This document shows, piece after piece, positions 24,148 to 33,629 of a stretch of DNA of 64,000 bases. The position numbers were made by a program, and so were the translations under genes. The stretch spans positions 1,656,352-1,720,351 of the forward strand of contig NZ_CP107551.1 of NCBI RefSeq assembly GCF_025837095.1. Direction: 5' to 3'. How positions within the stretch are numbered: the stretch's first letter is position 1; each line of letters begins with the position of its first letter. The notes below the pieces were generated by a model. That model did no database searches. It saw nothing but the letters and a program-made list of their open reading frames with translations, and had not been told where the DNA came from. The DNA is from Rhodococcus sp. Z13. Its GTDB lineage: Bacteria; Actinomycetota; Actinomycetes; Mycobacteriales; Mycobacteriaceae.

Positions 24148-24621
24148 TCAGATCGACAGGTCGCGGCGTAGCTTGGCGACGTGCCCGGTCGCGCGGACGT
24201 TGTACTGCGCGACCTCGATCTTCCCTTCCTCGTCGACGAGGAAGGTCGAGCGGATGACACCGGTGACGGTCTTGCCGTACATCTTCTTCTCGCCGAACGC
24301 GCCCCAGGCCGCCAGCGTGGTCTTGTCCGGGTCGGACAGCAACGGGAAGTTCAGCTGCTCGGCGTCGCGGAACTTCGCGAGCTTGGCCGGCTTGTCGGGG
24401 GAGATGCCGATCACGGCGAGACCGGCCTCGTTCAGCTCGGCGAGGCTGTCGCGGAAGTCGCAGGCCTGCTTGGTGCAACCCGGTGTGCTCGCGGCCGGGT
24501 AGAAGTACACGATCACCTTGCGTCCGCGGTAGTCGGACAGCGACACCTCGTTGCCGTCGGCGTCGGGCAGGGTGAAGTCGGGGGCGGGGTCTCCGGGCGC
24601 GAGTCTGTTGTTCTCCGTCAT
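24148..24621 (-). CDS. bcp: Thioredoxin-dependent thiol peroxidase (Bcp/PrxQ)
   Basis: Peroxiredoxin of 157 residues reducing hydrogen peroxide and organic hydroperoxides with electrons from thioredoxin. Peroxidatic Cys49 and resolving Cys54 lie in YFYPAASTPGCTKQACDFRD, the PrxQ pattern with the resolving Cys five residues on; further motifs are VIGISPDKPAKLAKF, LLSDPDKTTLAAWGAFGEK and RSTFLVDEEGKI. ATG at 24621 is taken, giving the standard N-terminus MTENNRLAPGDPAPDFTLPD. Divergent from the DUF3618 gene, matching the Rv2520c-Rv2521 arrangement recalled from M. tuberculosis. Confidence 0.96.
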   Translation of the reverse strand: MTENNRLAPGDPAPDFTLPDADGNEVSLSDYRGRKVIVYFYPAASTPGCTKQACDFRDSLAELNEAGLAVIGISPDKPAKLAKFRDAEQLNFPLLSDPDKTTLAAWGAFGEKKMYGKTVTGVIRSTFLVDEEGKIEVAQYNVRATGHVAKLRRDLSI

Positions 24622-24714
24622 GGTGGCGAGACTAGTGGACCGTCCGTCCGTTTCCGGCGCGCGTCCATTACCGTGGTCGCAGCACACTTGCAGCGACCTT
24701 CTGGAGGATCACAC

Positions 24715-24939
24715 GTGGGTAGGGATACCGAGGACATCGAGCGGGAGATCGAACGGGCCCGCAACCAGCTCGCGGCCACGCTCGACGAACTGAGCCTCCG
24801 CGCCAACCCGAAGAACCTGGTGGCCAACACGAAGCAGACCCTGCTCGCGAAGGTCGATCAGCCGCAGGTGAAGAAGTACGCGCTCATCGCCGTGGGTTCG
24901 ATCGTCGGGCTGCTGGTGCTGCGCCGCGTCCTGCGCTGA
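24715..24939 (+). CDS. DUF3618 small membrane protein
   Basis: A 74-residue protein: an N-terminal amphipathic coiled segment (DTEDIEREIERARNQLAATL, DELSLRANPKNLV) and one C-terminal membrane helix (YALIAVGSIVGLLVLRRVLR) with a basic end. This is the DUF3618 pattern; function unknown. The GTG at 24715 follows CTGGAGGA at ideal spacing and starts the conserved domain. It is single, with the tRNA-Lys pair downstream on the other strand. Confidence 0.88.
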   Translation: MGRDTEDIEREIERARNQLAATLDELSLRANPKNLVANTKQTLLAKVDQPQVKKYALIAVGSIVGLLVLRRVLR

Positions 24940-25033
24940 TCCGGTCCCGGATCCGAGGCCCTCGCATCCACCGGGTGCGGGGGCCTTCGTGTCGCGGTGG
25001 TCGCCTCGCGGGGTGCCGCAGGGGAGAGGAACG

Positions 25034-25069
25034 ACGAAGGCCGGGCACCCGTGGGTGCCCGGCCTTCGT
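25034..25069 (-). terminator. Strong hairpin downstream of tRNA-Lys
   Basis: Perfect 17-bp arms (ACGAAGGCCGGGCACCC and complement) around a 2-nt turn, 5 nt past the 3' end of the leftward tRNA-Lys. A weaker imperfect version follows the second copy (about 25211-25236). Confidence 0.75.
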
Positions 25070-25073
25070 GTTG

Positions 25074-25146
<73 letters not shown>

Positions 25147-25242
25147 TGGACGGTGTGTTCCCGAGCCGTCGCCCGGGTCACGACGAGATGCCGCGTCTCG
25201 CCGAAGCGAAAGCCGGACACCAGGTGCCCGGCCTTCGTGTTG

Positions 25243-25315
<73 letters not shown>

Positions 25316-25316
25316 T

Positions 25317-25574
25317 TGACGATCCGTTCCCGGGGCGTCCCGGCAACGACAAGAACATTACACACCGTCCCCACGGCACACCAAATCAGCTGGTCAGATT
25401 CGGTTTCCCGGCGCCGGGGCGTAACGGATCGGTCACCCGGAGCGATTCGGTATTCGAACGTTATCGACGTTCGGGTACGTCGCGCGGGGGGAGCTGCGCA
25501 ACGGCTGGCATGATGGTGAATACGTGTTGTGACGTGCAAGTTCAGTGCCTTCGGGGGAGGCGTGATCGGAGAGA
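25317..25574. promoter_or_regulatory. Upstream region of ldt
   Basis: About 260 bp without a gene. It contains an inverted repeat CGAACGT-tatcg-ACGTTCG (25455-25473) about 100 bp before the start codon, a second symmetrical GC-rich patch near 25410-25425, and GGAGAGA directly before the ATG. No riboswitch-like structure was recognised. Confidence 0.45.
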
Positions 25575-26795
25575 ATGGCAGTGACCGGAGCAAGTGAGAT
25601 GCGTCCTCGGAGCCGTCGGGCCCGAGGGCTTCTCGGGATGATCGTCATCGGTGTCGTGGCGTTCGTCACCGGATGTACGGGCGCGTCGGGTACGGGTGCC
25701 GACGAGGTGCCCATCGATTCGAACCCCGTGGCCGCACTCATCAAGCCGACCGTGTCGTCGAGCGTGTCCGACGGATCCGTGGGCTTCTCGCCGATCGACC
25801 CGGTCACGGTCTCGGTGGTCAACGGCAAGCTCGACTCGGTGACCCTGCTCAACCCGGCGGGCGAGCCCGTGGCGGGAGAACTCTCGCCCGATGGCCTCAC
25901 CTGGGCGAACACCGAACCTCTCGGATACAACCGCAGCTACACCCTGGAGACCGTCGCCTACGGTCTCGGCGGCGCGACCACCTCGGTGGCGTCGTTCACG
26001 ACCTCGTCGCCGGCGAACCTCACCCAGCCCTACGTGCTGCCCGGTGAGGGCTCGGTCGTCGGCATCGGCCAGCCGGTGGCCGTGCAGTTCGACGAGAACA
26101 TCCCGGACCGCCTCGCGGCGGAGCAGGCGATCACCGTCACCACGAACCCGCCGGTCGAGGGTGCCTTCTACTGGGTGAGCAACCGCGAGGTGCGGTGGCG
26201 GCCCGAGAACTACTGGGCGCCGGGCACCACGGTGAACGTCGAGGTGAAGGTCTACGGCAAGGACCTCGGTGAAGGACTCTTCGGCCAGGCGGACGTGACG
26301 TCCTCGTTCACCATCGGCGACGCCGTGATCATCACCGCCGACGACAACACCAAGCAGGTCACCGTCAACCGCAACGGTGTGGACGTGATGACCATGCCGA
26401 CGTCCTTCGGCAAGGACTCCTCGCCCACCCCCAACGGCGTCTACATCATCGGCGACCGCTTCGCGAACATGATCATGGACTCGTCGACCTACGGTGTGCC
26501 CGCGGATTCTCCGCAGGGTTACCGCACCCCGGTCGACTGGGCGGTGCGCATGTCCTACAGCGGCATCTTCTTCCACTCCGCGCCGTGGTCGATCGGCGAC
26601 CAGGGTGTCCGCAACGTCAGCCACGGCTGCCTGAACCTGAGCCCGGCCAACGCGAAGTGGATCTACGACAACACCAAGCGCGGCGATATCGTCATCGTCC
26701 GCAACACGGTCGGTGGCACCCTGCCGGGCACGGAGGGTCTGGGCGACTGGAACATCCCGTGGTCGACGTGGAAGGCGGGCAACGCCGCAGCTTGA
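25575..26795 (+). CDS. L,D-transpeptidase, LdtMt2-like lipoprotein
   Basis: Secreted cell-wall enzyme forming 3->3 peptidoglycan cross-links between diaminopimelate residues; carbapenem-sensitive in characterised relatives. The 406-residue protein has a basic N-terminus, a hydrophobic signal and lipobox FVTGC with Cys34, two Ig-like domains (about 50-250, including [18 protein letters not shown]), and the YkuD catalytic domain (about 250-375) with [20 protein letters not shown], active Cys352 in SHGC. The C-terminal tail DWNIPWSTW is typical. Position beside bcp and DUF3618 matches ldtB/Rv2518c as recalled. ATG at 25575 used; an internal ATG at 25599 would also keep the signal sequence. Confidence 0.94.
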   Translation: MAVTGASEMRPRSRRARGLLGMIVIGVVAFVTGCTGASGTGADEVPIDSNPVAALIKPTVSSSVSDGSVGFSPIDPVTVSVVNGKLDSVTLLNPAGEPVAGELSPDGLTWANTEPLGYNRSYTLETVAYGLGGATTSVASFTTSSPANLTQPYVLPGEGSVVGIGQPVAVQFDENIPDRLAAEQAITVTTNPPVEGAFYWVSNREVRWRPENYWAPGTTVNVEVKVYGKDLGEGLFGQADVTSSFTIGDAVIITADDNTKQVTVNRNGVDVMTMPTSFGKDSSPTPNGVYIIGDRFANMIMDSSTYGVPADSPQGYRTPVDWAVRMSYSGIFFHSAPWSIGDQGVRNVSHGCLNLSPANAKWIYDNTKRGDIVIVRNTVGGTLPGTEGLGDWNIPWSTWKAGNAAA

Positions 26796-26829
26796 CGGGA
26801 GGCCCCGACGGGGCGCCGAGGAGGACGCG

Positions 26830-27993
26830 ATGACCGTGTGGACACGACGGTGGCGGCTCCGATCCTGCAGCGCGGTTCTCCCCGCCCTCCTCGTGCCCGC
26901 CGTCCTCCTCCTGCCAGGCACCGCCGCGGCCGACCCCGTCCCCCGAGGGGCGGGAACGGCCGGGACGGTGATCGCGGTCCGGGACCTCCCCGCTCACCTG
27001 TGGATTCCCGGCGCTGCCGAGGCCCACAGGATCGAATACCGCACCGAGTGGCGCTCGGGGGAATCCACCCCCGCCACCGGTGCGGTTTTTCTTCCCCCGG
27101 GTCCACCGCCGGAGGGTGGCTGGCCCGTCGTGGCGTGGGGGCACGGCACCACCGGCATGGGCGACGACTGCGCCCACACCACCGCCTTCCCGCGCGGCGT
27201 GCGCGAGAACGCTTATCTCGGTCATTGGCTCGACGCCGGCTACGCCCTCGTCGCCGCGGACTATCCGGGGCTGGGCTCCGAGGGCCTGCACCGCTATCTG
27301 GACGGGCCGAGCGCCGCCAACAGCATCGTCGACCTCGTGCGGGCCGCTCACACCACCGGAGCGCCGCTGTCGGACCGGTGGGTGGTGCTGGGTCAGTCGC
27401 AGGGCGGGCACGCCGCCCTGCACACCGGCGCGGTGGCCACACGCCGCGCCCCCGAACTCGACTTCCGCGGCACGGTCGCGACCGGCGCTCCCGCCAATCT
27501 GGAGAAGGCCTATCTCATCGGGATACCGGACTTCCCGGATCTCGGTCTGCAGGGCCTGGTGAGCTTCAGCAGCTACATCTTCGCGGCCCTGCGCGAGGCC
27601 TATCCGGACGCCGACGTCGACTCGTATCTCACCCCGGTCGGCCGCGAGATCGTCGACCGCGCGGAGGAGATGTGCCTGCTCGAGCTCGAGGAGTCGGTGC
27701 GCGGCGTGAAGGCGGGGGAGGTGCTTGCCCGTCCGCTCTCGCAGCCTCCCCTCCCCGCACTGCTGCAGGACTACCTGTCCGTCCCCGTCACCGGCTACGA
27801 CCGGCCGGTCCTGCTCGCGCACGGCGTGAAGGACGCGGTGGTCCCGCTGCCGCTGTCCGCGGCCCACGCTGCCGAGATGCGCGCGGCGGGCGCGGACGTC
27901 GACTACCGCGTCTACGACGGCGGTCACGGCTCGACGATGGAACTGTCGCTGCCCGACGTGGAGGCGTTCATCGCCCGGGTCCTCGCCGACTGA
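26830..27993 (+). CDS. Secreted alpha/beta hydrolase (secretory lipase-like)
   Basis: A 387-residue exported hydrolase. The signal peptide runs to about residue 35 (basic TRRWRLRS, hydrophobic LPALLVPAVLLLPGTAAA, cut after AAA or ADP). The mature domain has the oxyanion segment VVAWGHGTTG, nucleophile Ser190 in VVLGQSQGGHAAL, an Asp in HGVKDAVVPLPLS and a His in YDGGHGSTME, a complete triad of the secretory lipase group. Natural substrate unknown; short esters or acylglycerols are likely. ATG at 26830 follows GAGGAGGACGCG. It lies 34 bp after ldt and may be co-transcribed. Confidence 0.85.
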   Translation: MTVWTRRWRLRSCSAVLPALLVPAVLLLPGTAAADPVPRGAGTAGTVIAVRDLPAHLWIPGAAEAHRIEYRTEWRSGESTPATGAVFLPPGPPPEGGWPVVAWGHGTTGMGDDCAHTTAFPRGVRENAYLGHWLDAGYALVAADYPGLGSEGLHRYLDGPSAANSIVDLVRAAHTTGAPLSDRWVVLGQSQGGHAALHTGAVATRRAPELDFRGTVATGAPANLEKAYLIGIPDFPDLGLQGLVSFSSYIFAALREAYPDADVDSYLTPVGREIVDRAEEMCLLELEESVRGVKAGEVLARPLSQPPLPALLQDYLSVPVTGYDRPVLLAHGVKDAVVPLPLSAAHAAEMRAAGADVDYRVYDGGHGSTMELSLPDVEAFIARVLAD

Positions 27994-28077
27994 CCGGGCT
28001 CGCCCGCCGAACCGATCCTCGCCCGCGCTGCAGCAGCGGCGAACCTCGTTCCGCCGCGCGAAGTGGGAGCGAAACGG

Positions 28078-28111
28078 AAGAACCCCGACCGGTATCCCGG
28101 TCGGGGTTCTT
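28078..28111. terminator. Bidirectional terminator hairpin
   Basis: Perfect 15-bp arms (AAGAACCCCGACCGG and complement) with a 4-nt loop, ending in TTCTT, between the rightward hydrolase and the leftward tRNA-His. Confidence 0.8.
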
Positions 28112-28117
28112 CCTCGG

Positions 28118-28191
28118 GGTGAGTGACGGGACTCGAACCCGCGACAGCCAGGATCACAACCTGGTGCTCTACCAACTGAACTACACTCACC
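28118..28191 (-). tRNA. tRNA-His (anticodon GUG)
   Basis: Acceptor GTGAGTG/CACTCAC with an extra 5' G (position -1, base 28191), as expected for tRNA-His; anticodon loop TTGTGAT closed by CCAGG/CCTGG; T-arm GCGGGTTCGAGTCCCGT. CCA not encoded. Confidence 0.95.
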
Positions 28192-28277
28192 ATCGCAATC
28201 GCTCCGCAACCCGGGGGCTGCTTGCGCCTGCGGTAGGAATATTAGCCTGACGAAGACGAAAAAGACGAATCGCCTGG

Positions 28278-28877
28278 TCAGGCGGGTCCCAGGTCCTTCA
28301 CGGCCGCGGTGATCTCGGCCGGCGACGGTCCCGGAGGAGCCACGAACGCGGTGCGCCGGTAGTAGCGCAGCTCCCGGATCGACTCCCTGATGTCGGCCAG
28401 CGCCCGGTGCGACAGCCCCTTCTCCGGCTGACCGAAGTAGATGCGCGGGTACCAGCGACGGCACAGCTCCTTGATGGAGCTGACGTCCACCATGCGGTAG
28501 TGCAGGTAGTTGTCGAGCTCGGGCATGTCGCGGGCGATGAACCCGCGGTCCGTGGCGATGGAGTTGCCCGCCAGCGGAGCCGTACCGGCCTCGGGGACGT
28601 GTTCGCGGATATAGGCGAGGACCTGCTTCTCCGCTTCGGCGATGCTCACCGTCGAGCGCCGCACCTCCTCGGTGAGCCCGGACCGCTCGTGCATCTGCTG
28701 CACGACCTCCGGCATGTCGGCGAGCGCATCGTCGTCCGCGTGGATGACGATGTCCACGCCGTCGCCGAGCACGTTGAGATCACTGTCGGTGACCAGAGCC
28801 GCGATCTCGATCAGTTTGTCGCTGCCGAGACGCAGCCCCGTCATCTCACAGTCGATCCATACGAGTTTGTCCTGCAC
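28278..28877 (-). CDS. orn: Oligoribonuclease
   Basis: DEDDh 3'-5' exonuclease that degrades 2-5-nt RNAs, including the pGpG product of c-di-GMP breakdown. The 199-residue protein starts [15 protein letters not shown] (catalytic Asp9 and Glu11), then [31 protein letters not shown] and [17 protein letters not shown] (catalytic His and Asp). The GTG at 28877 gives the conserved Orn N-terminus; longer frames have no family similarity. Divergent from the HerA-like gene, the same neighbour as recalled for Rv2511/Rv2510c. Confidence 0.97.
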   Translation of the reverse strand: MQDKLVWIDCEMTGLRLGSDKLIEIAALVTDSDLNVLGDGVDIVIHADDDALADMPEVVQQMHERSGLTEEVRRSTVSIAEAEKQVLAYIREHVPEAGTAPLAGNSIATDRGFIARDMPELDNYLHYRMVDVSSIKELCRRWYPRIYFGQPEKGLSHRALADIRESIRELRYYRRTAFVAPPGPSPAEITAAVKDLGPA

Positions 28878-29008
28878 GACAGACAGACTAGTCACCGGGG
28901 CCGACCCGGGGAGGCGCGGCGTCGCCGGTGGGGGGTGAAATCGTGCGACGACACAGGCCCCGCCGCGCGGTACCGTCGGGGAGCGGATCGACGCCGAAGA
29001 GGGGGAGC

Positions 29009-30418
29009 ATGATCGAGGATCCCGAGATCGCCACAGCGGCGATCGCATCCGGATACGAGGTGATCGGCGGGGCGCTCGAACCGGGCACCGTGGTCGTGGA
29101 CGGCATCGCGGACCCCGACGCGCAGGTCCGCATCCCGCTCGCCGGCCTCACCCGGCACGTCCTCGTCGCCGGTGCGGACCGGACCGCGACACTGCAGGTG
29201 CTCGCCGAACAACTCTCGGCGGCGGGGATCCCCGTCGTGGTCGCCGGCGCGGCCACCGACCTGTCGGGACTGTCGGCCTCGGGTGACCCCACCGACGATG
29301 TGCTCACCCGCGCCGGCGACACCGGCGACGAATCGTGGACGCCCACCGGATATCCGGTGGCCTGTTACTCGCTCGGCGCCGAGGGTACCGGGATCCCGGT
29401 GCGGGTCACCGTCACCTCCTTCGGGCCGGTCCTGCTCGCGAAGGCGCTCGGCCTCGACACCGACGCGGAGGCGGCCCTGACACAGGTCTTCCGCGGTGCC
29501 GACCGGCACGGCCACCCCCTGCTCGACCTCGCCGACCTGCGCCGCGCGGTGATCTATGCGGAGGAGGACGGCGCCGACCTGACGCCGGAGACCGCCGACG
29601 CGCTCCTCGACGCCATCGACGATCTCGAAAATGCCGGGGGAGGTGGGTGTTTCGGCGAACCCGAGATCGAGGTCGAGGACCTGCTGCGGGTCGCCGACGG
29701 GCACGGGACGATCGACCTGATCGAAGTCGGCGGGAGCATCCGCCCGGCCCTGTCCTCCGTCTTCCCGCTGTGGCTGCTCGCCGACCTGATCCACACGCTG
29801 CCGGAGGTCGGGGAGGTCGACGAACCACGCCTGGTGTTCGTCTTCGACGAGGCACACCTGCTGTTCGCGGACGCGTCGGAGACCTTCCTGCACGAGATCG
29901 AGGAGACCCTCGACCTGCTGAGCTCGCGGGGCGTCGGGGTCGTCTTCGCCACCGGTGCCCCGACGGAGGTGCCCGACCCGGTCCTCGACCGGCTCGGAAC
30001 CCGTCTGCTGCACGCCCTCCCGGACCCGGCCGACGAGGCCGTGTTCGCGAAGGCGGTGGGGCTGTACCCGGAGTCGGACGTCTACGAGATCGCGGAGACG
30101 ATCCGGTCGCTCGGCCCCGGAGAGGCCCTCGTCACTGCGATGTCCGAGATCGGCACCCCCACCCCGGTGGCGTGGACGCGGATCCGGGCGCCGCGGTCCC
30201 GCCGGGGCACGGTGGGGGAGAGCGCGATGCGGGCGTCGGCGCAGGCGAATCCGCTCTACGGCAAGTACGGTCGCCCGATCGACCGCGAATCGGCGTACGC
30301 GAAGCTCACCGCCTCCGTCGTCGGCCCCACGGACGAGGAACCGACGGAAACGCCGTCCGAGGCCGGACAGGAGATCGAACGCAACCTGTTCGGCATCGGA
30401 CGGCGCCGCAGACGGTGA
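29009..30418 (+). CDS. DUF853/HerA-like protein with degenerate ATPase site
   Basis: A 469-residue protein of the YjgR/DUF853 group of HerA-FtsK-type P-loop proteins. The family scaffold is recognisable: [13 protein letters not shown] then [59 protein letters not shown] with an intact Walker B (Asp280, Glu281), and [15 protein letters not shown]. However, where the family has GATGTGKT, residues 55-61 read GADRTAT, with no Lys; the polar sensor region usually reading VTQNP is ATGAP; and the Arg of the ALRAF segment is missing (HALPDPAD). It is also shorter than typical (about 500). Likely a non-hydrolysing relative. ATG at 29009 follows GGGGGAG. Confidence 0.8.
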   Translation: MIEDPEIATAAIASGYEVIGGALEPGTVVVDGIADPDAQVRIPLAGLTRHVLVAGADRTATLQVLAEQLSAAGIPVVVAGAATDLSGLSASGDPTDDVLTRAGDTGDESWTPTGYPVACYSLGAEGTGIPVRVTVTSFGPVLLAKALGLDTDAEAALTQVFRGADRHGHPLLDLADLRRAVIYAEEDGADLTPETADALLDAIDDLENAGGGGCFGEPEIEVEDLLRVADGHGTIDLIEVGGSIRPALSSVFPLWLLADLIHTLPEVGEVDEPRLVFVFDEAHLLFADASETFLHEIEETLDLLSSRGVGVVFATGAPTEVPDPVLDRLGTRLLHALPDPADEAVFAKAVGLYPESDVYEIAETIRSLGPGEALVTAMSEIGTPTPVAWTRIRAPRSRRGTVGESAMRASAQANPLYGKYGRPIDRESAYAKLTASVVGPTDEEPTETPSEAGQEIERNLFGIGRRRRR

Positions 30419-30440
30419 GAAGCGGGGCGGTGGGCGACGC

Positions 30441-31247
30441 TCAGCTGCCGCCGAGCTTCTTGTAGAACGCGCCGGCGATCGGCGCGGAGATCGACCGCGG
30501 CGAGAACTGACCCGCCGCCGACATGGCCTTGCTGATCACGCCGGGGACGATGCGCATGCGGTTCGCGGCGAGCGCGTCGAGCGACACCTTCGCGGTGTAC
30601 TCGCTCGAGATCCACAGGAAGTCCGGGACGAGCTTGTCGACGATCGACGCCTCGGCCGGATCCGGCTCCTCGGTGCGCACCGGTCCGGGAGCGAGCAGGG
30701 TGACGTGCACGCCGGTGCCCTTGAGCTCACCGCGCAGCGACTCGGAGAAGGTGTTCACGAACGCCTTCGTCGCCGCATAGGTGGCGTTGTTCGGGATCGC
30801 CATGTTGCCCGCGGCCGAGCCCACCATGAGGATCCCGCCGGAGTTCCGCTCGACCATCTGCGGAAGCACCGCAAGGGTGAGATCGTGCACCGCGACGGCG
30901 TTGAGCTCGACCTGCGCGCGTTCGTAGGCGGGATCGAGGTCGGTCACCGGTCCGAAGGTGGCGATACCGGCGTTGTTGCACAGGATGCTGATACGGCGGT
31001 TCCCGAGCTCCTCGACGAGGGGCGCGCGGGCGTCCCGGTCGGACAGATCGCACGCACGCACCTCGACGGTGACGCCGTGCTCCGCGCGCAGCTTCTCGGC
31101 GAGTTCCTCCATCACCTCGCCGCGGCGGGCCACGAGGATCAGCGAGTGGCCGCGCGCGGCCAGTTCGGTTGCGAGCGCCTCGCCGATACCGGAGGACGCT
31201 CCGGTGACGACGGCACGGGCATCTGGATGGGGATTCGGCAGAGTCAC
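30441..31247 (-). CDS. cmrA: Mycolate reductase, short-chain dehydrogenase CmrA type
   Basis: NADPH-dependent ketoreductase that converts the 3-oxo intermediate to mature mycolic acid (established for Rv2509 and its corynebacterial orthologue). The 268-residue protein has the Rossmann motif TGASSGIG (15-22), NNAG at 91-94, and the catalytic triad Ser144, Tyr157, Lys161 (YAATK). The length equals that of Rv2509, and the neighbours (HerA-like, orn, MFS) repeat the Rv2508c-Rv2511 block as recalled, which is the main reason to prefer CmrA over a generic SDR. The GTG at 31247 is used; upstream in-frame sequence is not SDR-like. Confidence 0.85.
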   Translation of the reverse strand: MTLPNPHPDARAVVTGASSGIGEALATELAARGHSLILVARRGEVMEELAEKLRAEHGVTVEVRACDLSDRDARAPLVEELGNRRISILCNNAGIATFGPVTDLDPAYERAQVELNAVAVHDLTLAVLPQMVERNSGGILMVGSAAGNMAIPNNATYAATKAFVNTFSESLRGELKGTGVHVTLLAPGPVRTEEPDPAEASIVDKLVPDFLWISSEYTAKVSLDALAANRMRIVPGVISKAMSAAGQFSPRSISAPIAGAFYKKLGGS

Positions 31248-31341
31248 AGTGGGCCAGCGTAGCGGGACGGTGTGTGACCGCTCGAACCACCACGGGCGTG
31301 TTCGGGATGCGCCGGGCGCCGGGGAGCCTAGGCTCCGGGGC

Positions 31342-32673
31342 ATGAATGCGCACACGGACGTGGCCGGCGGTGTCGGGCAGGCCGCCACGCGTCGTCAGGT
31401 CTTGTCGTGGGGACTGTGGGACTGGGGCTCGGCCGCGTTCAACGCGGTGATCCTCACCTTCGTGTTCTCCGTCTATCTCACCGATGCGGTCGGCGACGAC
31501 CTGCCGGGCGGCATCTCGGCGAGCACGTGGTTCGGCTGGTCGGTCGGCATCTCCGGGTTCGTCATCGCCGTGACCGCCCCGGTGTCGGGGCAGCGCTACG
31601 ACGCGGAGGGCCGCCGCAAACGGTCGCTCGGGGTGCTCACCGCGGTCACCGTCGCGGCGATGGCCGCGATGTACTTCGTGCGCGACGACTACCACTATCT
31701 GTGGCTCGGTCTCGTACTCCTCGGTGTCGCGTCGGTGACGGCGGAACTGGCCCAGGTGCCCTACAACTCGATGCTGCGGCAGGTGTCCACCCCGGACGAC
31801 ATCGGCCGGGTGTCCGGTTTCGGCTGGGCGATGGGCTATTTCGGTGGCATCGTGCTGCTGCTGCTGTGCTACACGGGGTTCATCGCCGGTGACGGCGACA
31901 CGCGTGGCTTCCTGGGGGTGCCCACCGACGGCGGCACCAACATCCGTCTCGTCGCGTTGTTCGCCGCCGTGTGGTTCGCGGTGTTCGCGGTGCCGGTGCT
32001 GCTCGCCGTGCCGGAGAAGCCGGTGGCGCGCGCGGACCTCACGCGTCGTGCCGGTTTCCTCGAGTCCTATCGGGTGCTGTGGCGCGACCTGAGCGAACTG
32101 TGGCGCGAGGACCGTCGCACCATCTGGTATCTCGGTGCGTCCGCGCTGTTCCGCGACGGGCTGGCGGGCGTGTTCACCTTCGGGGCGGTCCTCGCCGTCA
32201 CCGTCTACGGGATCGGCGCCGGCGACGTGCTGATCTTCGGGGTCGCGGCGAACGTGGTGTCCGCGATCGGTGCGCTCGTCGCGGGCCGGATCGACGACCG
32301 GCTCGGCCCGAAGGCGGTGATCGTCGGGTCGCTCGTGTCGATGATCGCGACAGGCATCGTGCTGCTCGTGGTGTCGGGTCCGACGATGTTCTGGATCTTC
32401 GGGCTCGTGCTGTGCCTGTTCGTCGGTCCCGCGCAGTCGTCGGCCCGCACCTTCCTCGCGCGCCTGACCCCGCCCGGGCGGGAGGGACAGATGTTCGGCC
32501 TCTACGCGACGACGGGCCGGGCGGTGTCGTTCCTGGCACCGAGCTTGTTCGGTTTCTTCGCGTGGTGGTTCGGAGCGGACCGGGCCGGGATCGTGGGTCT
32601 GCTGATCGTGCTGGCGGCGGGGCTGCTGGCGCTGCTCGCGGTGCGGGCGCCGGAAGGGGACCCCGACGCCTGA
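31342..32673 (+). CDS. Major facilitator transporter, UMF1/Atg22-like
   Basis: A 443-residue integral membrane protein with about 12 hydrophobic segments. The start QVLSWGLWDWGSAAFNAVIL and the QVPYNSMLRQVSTPDDIGRV loop are characteristic of the UMF1 branch of the MFS superfamily, whose substrates are largely unknown. The central cytoplasmic loop (FLESYRVLWRDLSELWREDR) separates the two six-helix halves. ATG at 31342. Its position beside cmrA matches Rv2508c as recalled, and transport linked to envelope lipid metabolism is a fair guess only. Convergent with the SGNH hydrolase, 6 bp apart. Confidence 0.85.
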   Translation: MNAHTDVAGGVGQAATRRQVLSWGLWDWGSAAFNAVILTFVFSVYLTDAVGDDLPGGISASTWFGWSVGISGFVIAVTAPVSGQRYDAEGRRKRSLGVLTAVTVAAMAAMYFVRDDYHYLWLGLVLLGVASVTAELAQVPYNSMLRQVSTPDDIGRVSGFGWAMGYFGGIVLLLLCYTGFIAGDGDTRGFLGVPTDGGTNIRLVALFAAVWFAVFAVPVLLAVPEKPVARADLTRRAGFLESYRVLWRDLSELWREDRRTIWYLGASALFRDGLAGVFTFGAVLAVTVYGIGAGDVLIFGVAANVVSAIGALVAGRIDDRLGPKAVIVGSLVSMIATGIVLLVVSGPTMFWIFGLVLCLFVGPAQSSARTFLARLTPPGREGQMFGLYATTGRAVSFLAPSLFGFFAWWFGADRAGIVGLLIVLAAGLLALLAVRAPEGDPDA

Positions 32674-32679
32674 GCCGAG

Positions 32680-33552
32680 CTACCGGACGGCGAGTTCGGT
32701 GAGGACCCGGTCGGCGGCGTGGCGGTGGCCCGCGGCGTTGGGATGCAGGGGGATCGACTCGAGGGTGAGTTCGAGTCCCTGCATCCACCGCTCCGCGGGC
32801 TCGGCGCACGCGTCGTGGCCGCGGCTCGACTCGCGGAGGTCGACGAACTCGGCGCCCGCCGCCTCCACCTGCTCGCGCATGACCGTGTTCAGCCGGTCGA
32901 TCTCGGCCTGCAGGTAGGTGGCGTCGTCGGGCCGGATCCGCTGGACGGGATAGCAGCCGCCGTCCCGGATCCCGGTGGGGTAGCCGACGAACACGATGCG
33001 GGCCTCGGGGGAGCGCCGGCGGATCTCGTCGACGATCGCGGTGTAGGTGGGGGCGAAGGCGTCGATGGTCTCGCCCACCCGGTCGGTGTCGCCCGCGGTG
33101 TTGGTCGTCGCGCAGGACGCGCCGTGCGGCTGCGCCCCCAGGTCGACGCAGCCGAGCGCGAGCTGGACGAGGCCGATGTCGTTGCCGCCGATGCCGACCG
33201 TCACGAGATCGGTGTCGGGACGCAGCGCGTCGTACTGCGGCGGCACGCCCGGTCGCTGCGGCTGGGACAGGTCGGCCGAGTCGGCGGCGCTGCAGGAGGC
33301 GTCGACGAAGTCCGTGATGCCGAGTTCGGCGGCGACGAGGCTGGGGTAGTTGCTTTCCGACCGGCCGCACGGATCCCCGGGGCGCTGGGCCGGGATGCCG
33401 GGCCCGGCGGTGAACGAGTCGCCCAGCGCGACGTACGAGTCGTAGACCGTGTCGGGTACGGCGGCGGAGCAGGCCACCGTCCCGGTGCCGGTGAGAACGG
33501 CTGTGGCGCAGGCGACGACGCCCGTCCGTCGGAGCAGAGCCGGAATACGCAT
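32680..33552 (-). CDS. Secreted SGNH/GDSL hydrolase
   Basis: A 290-residue exported esterase or lipase. N-terminal signal (RRTGVVACATAVLTGTGTVA) with possible cleavage at VACSAA; Cys28 gives only a poor lipobox. Block I is YVALGDSFTAGPG (nucleophile Ser46), block III VTVGIGGNDIG (oxyanion Asn) and block V IPLHPNAAGHRHAAD (catalytic His), so the active site is complete. Several paired Cys in the mature part suit an extracytoplasmic fold. Substrate unknown. ATG at 33552 begins the signal peptide; the open frame beyond it is a shadow of the thioesterase gene. Confidence 0.88.
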   Translation of the reverse strand: MRIPALLRRTGVVACATAVLTGTGTVACSAAVPDTVYDSYVALGDSFTAGPGIPAQRPGDPCGRSESNYPSLVAAELGITDFVDASCSAADSADLSQPQRPGVPPQYDALRPDTDLVTVGIGGNDIGLVQLALGCVDLGAQPHGASCATTNTAGDTDRVGETIDAFAPTYTAIVDEIRRRSPEARIVFVGYPTGIRDGGCYPVQRIRPDDATYLQAEIDRLNTVMREQVEAAGAEFVDLRESSRGHDACAEPAERWMQGLELTLESIPLHPNAAGHRHAADRVLTELAVR

Positions 33553-33629
33553 GTGTGATCCTCGACCTCTCGGACTGCAGGTGTGCCCGAGGTTACACAT
33601 TCCGGGTGGCGTCGACGGTCGCGGACCCG

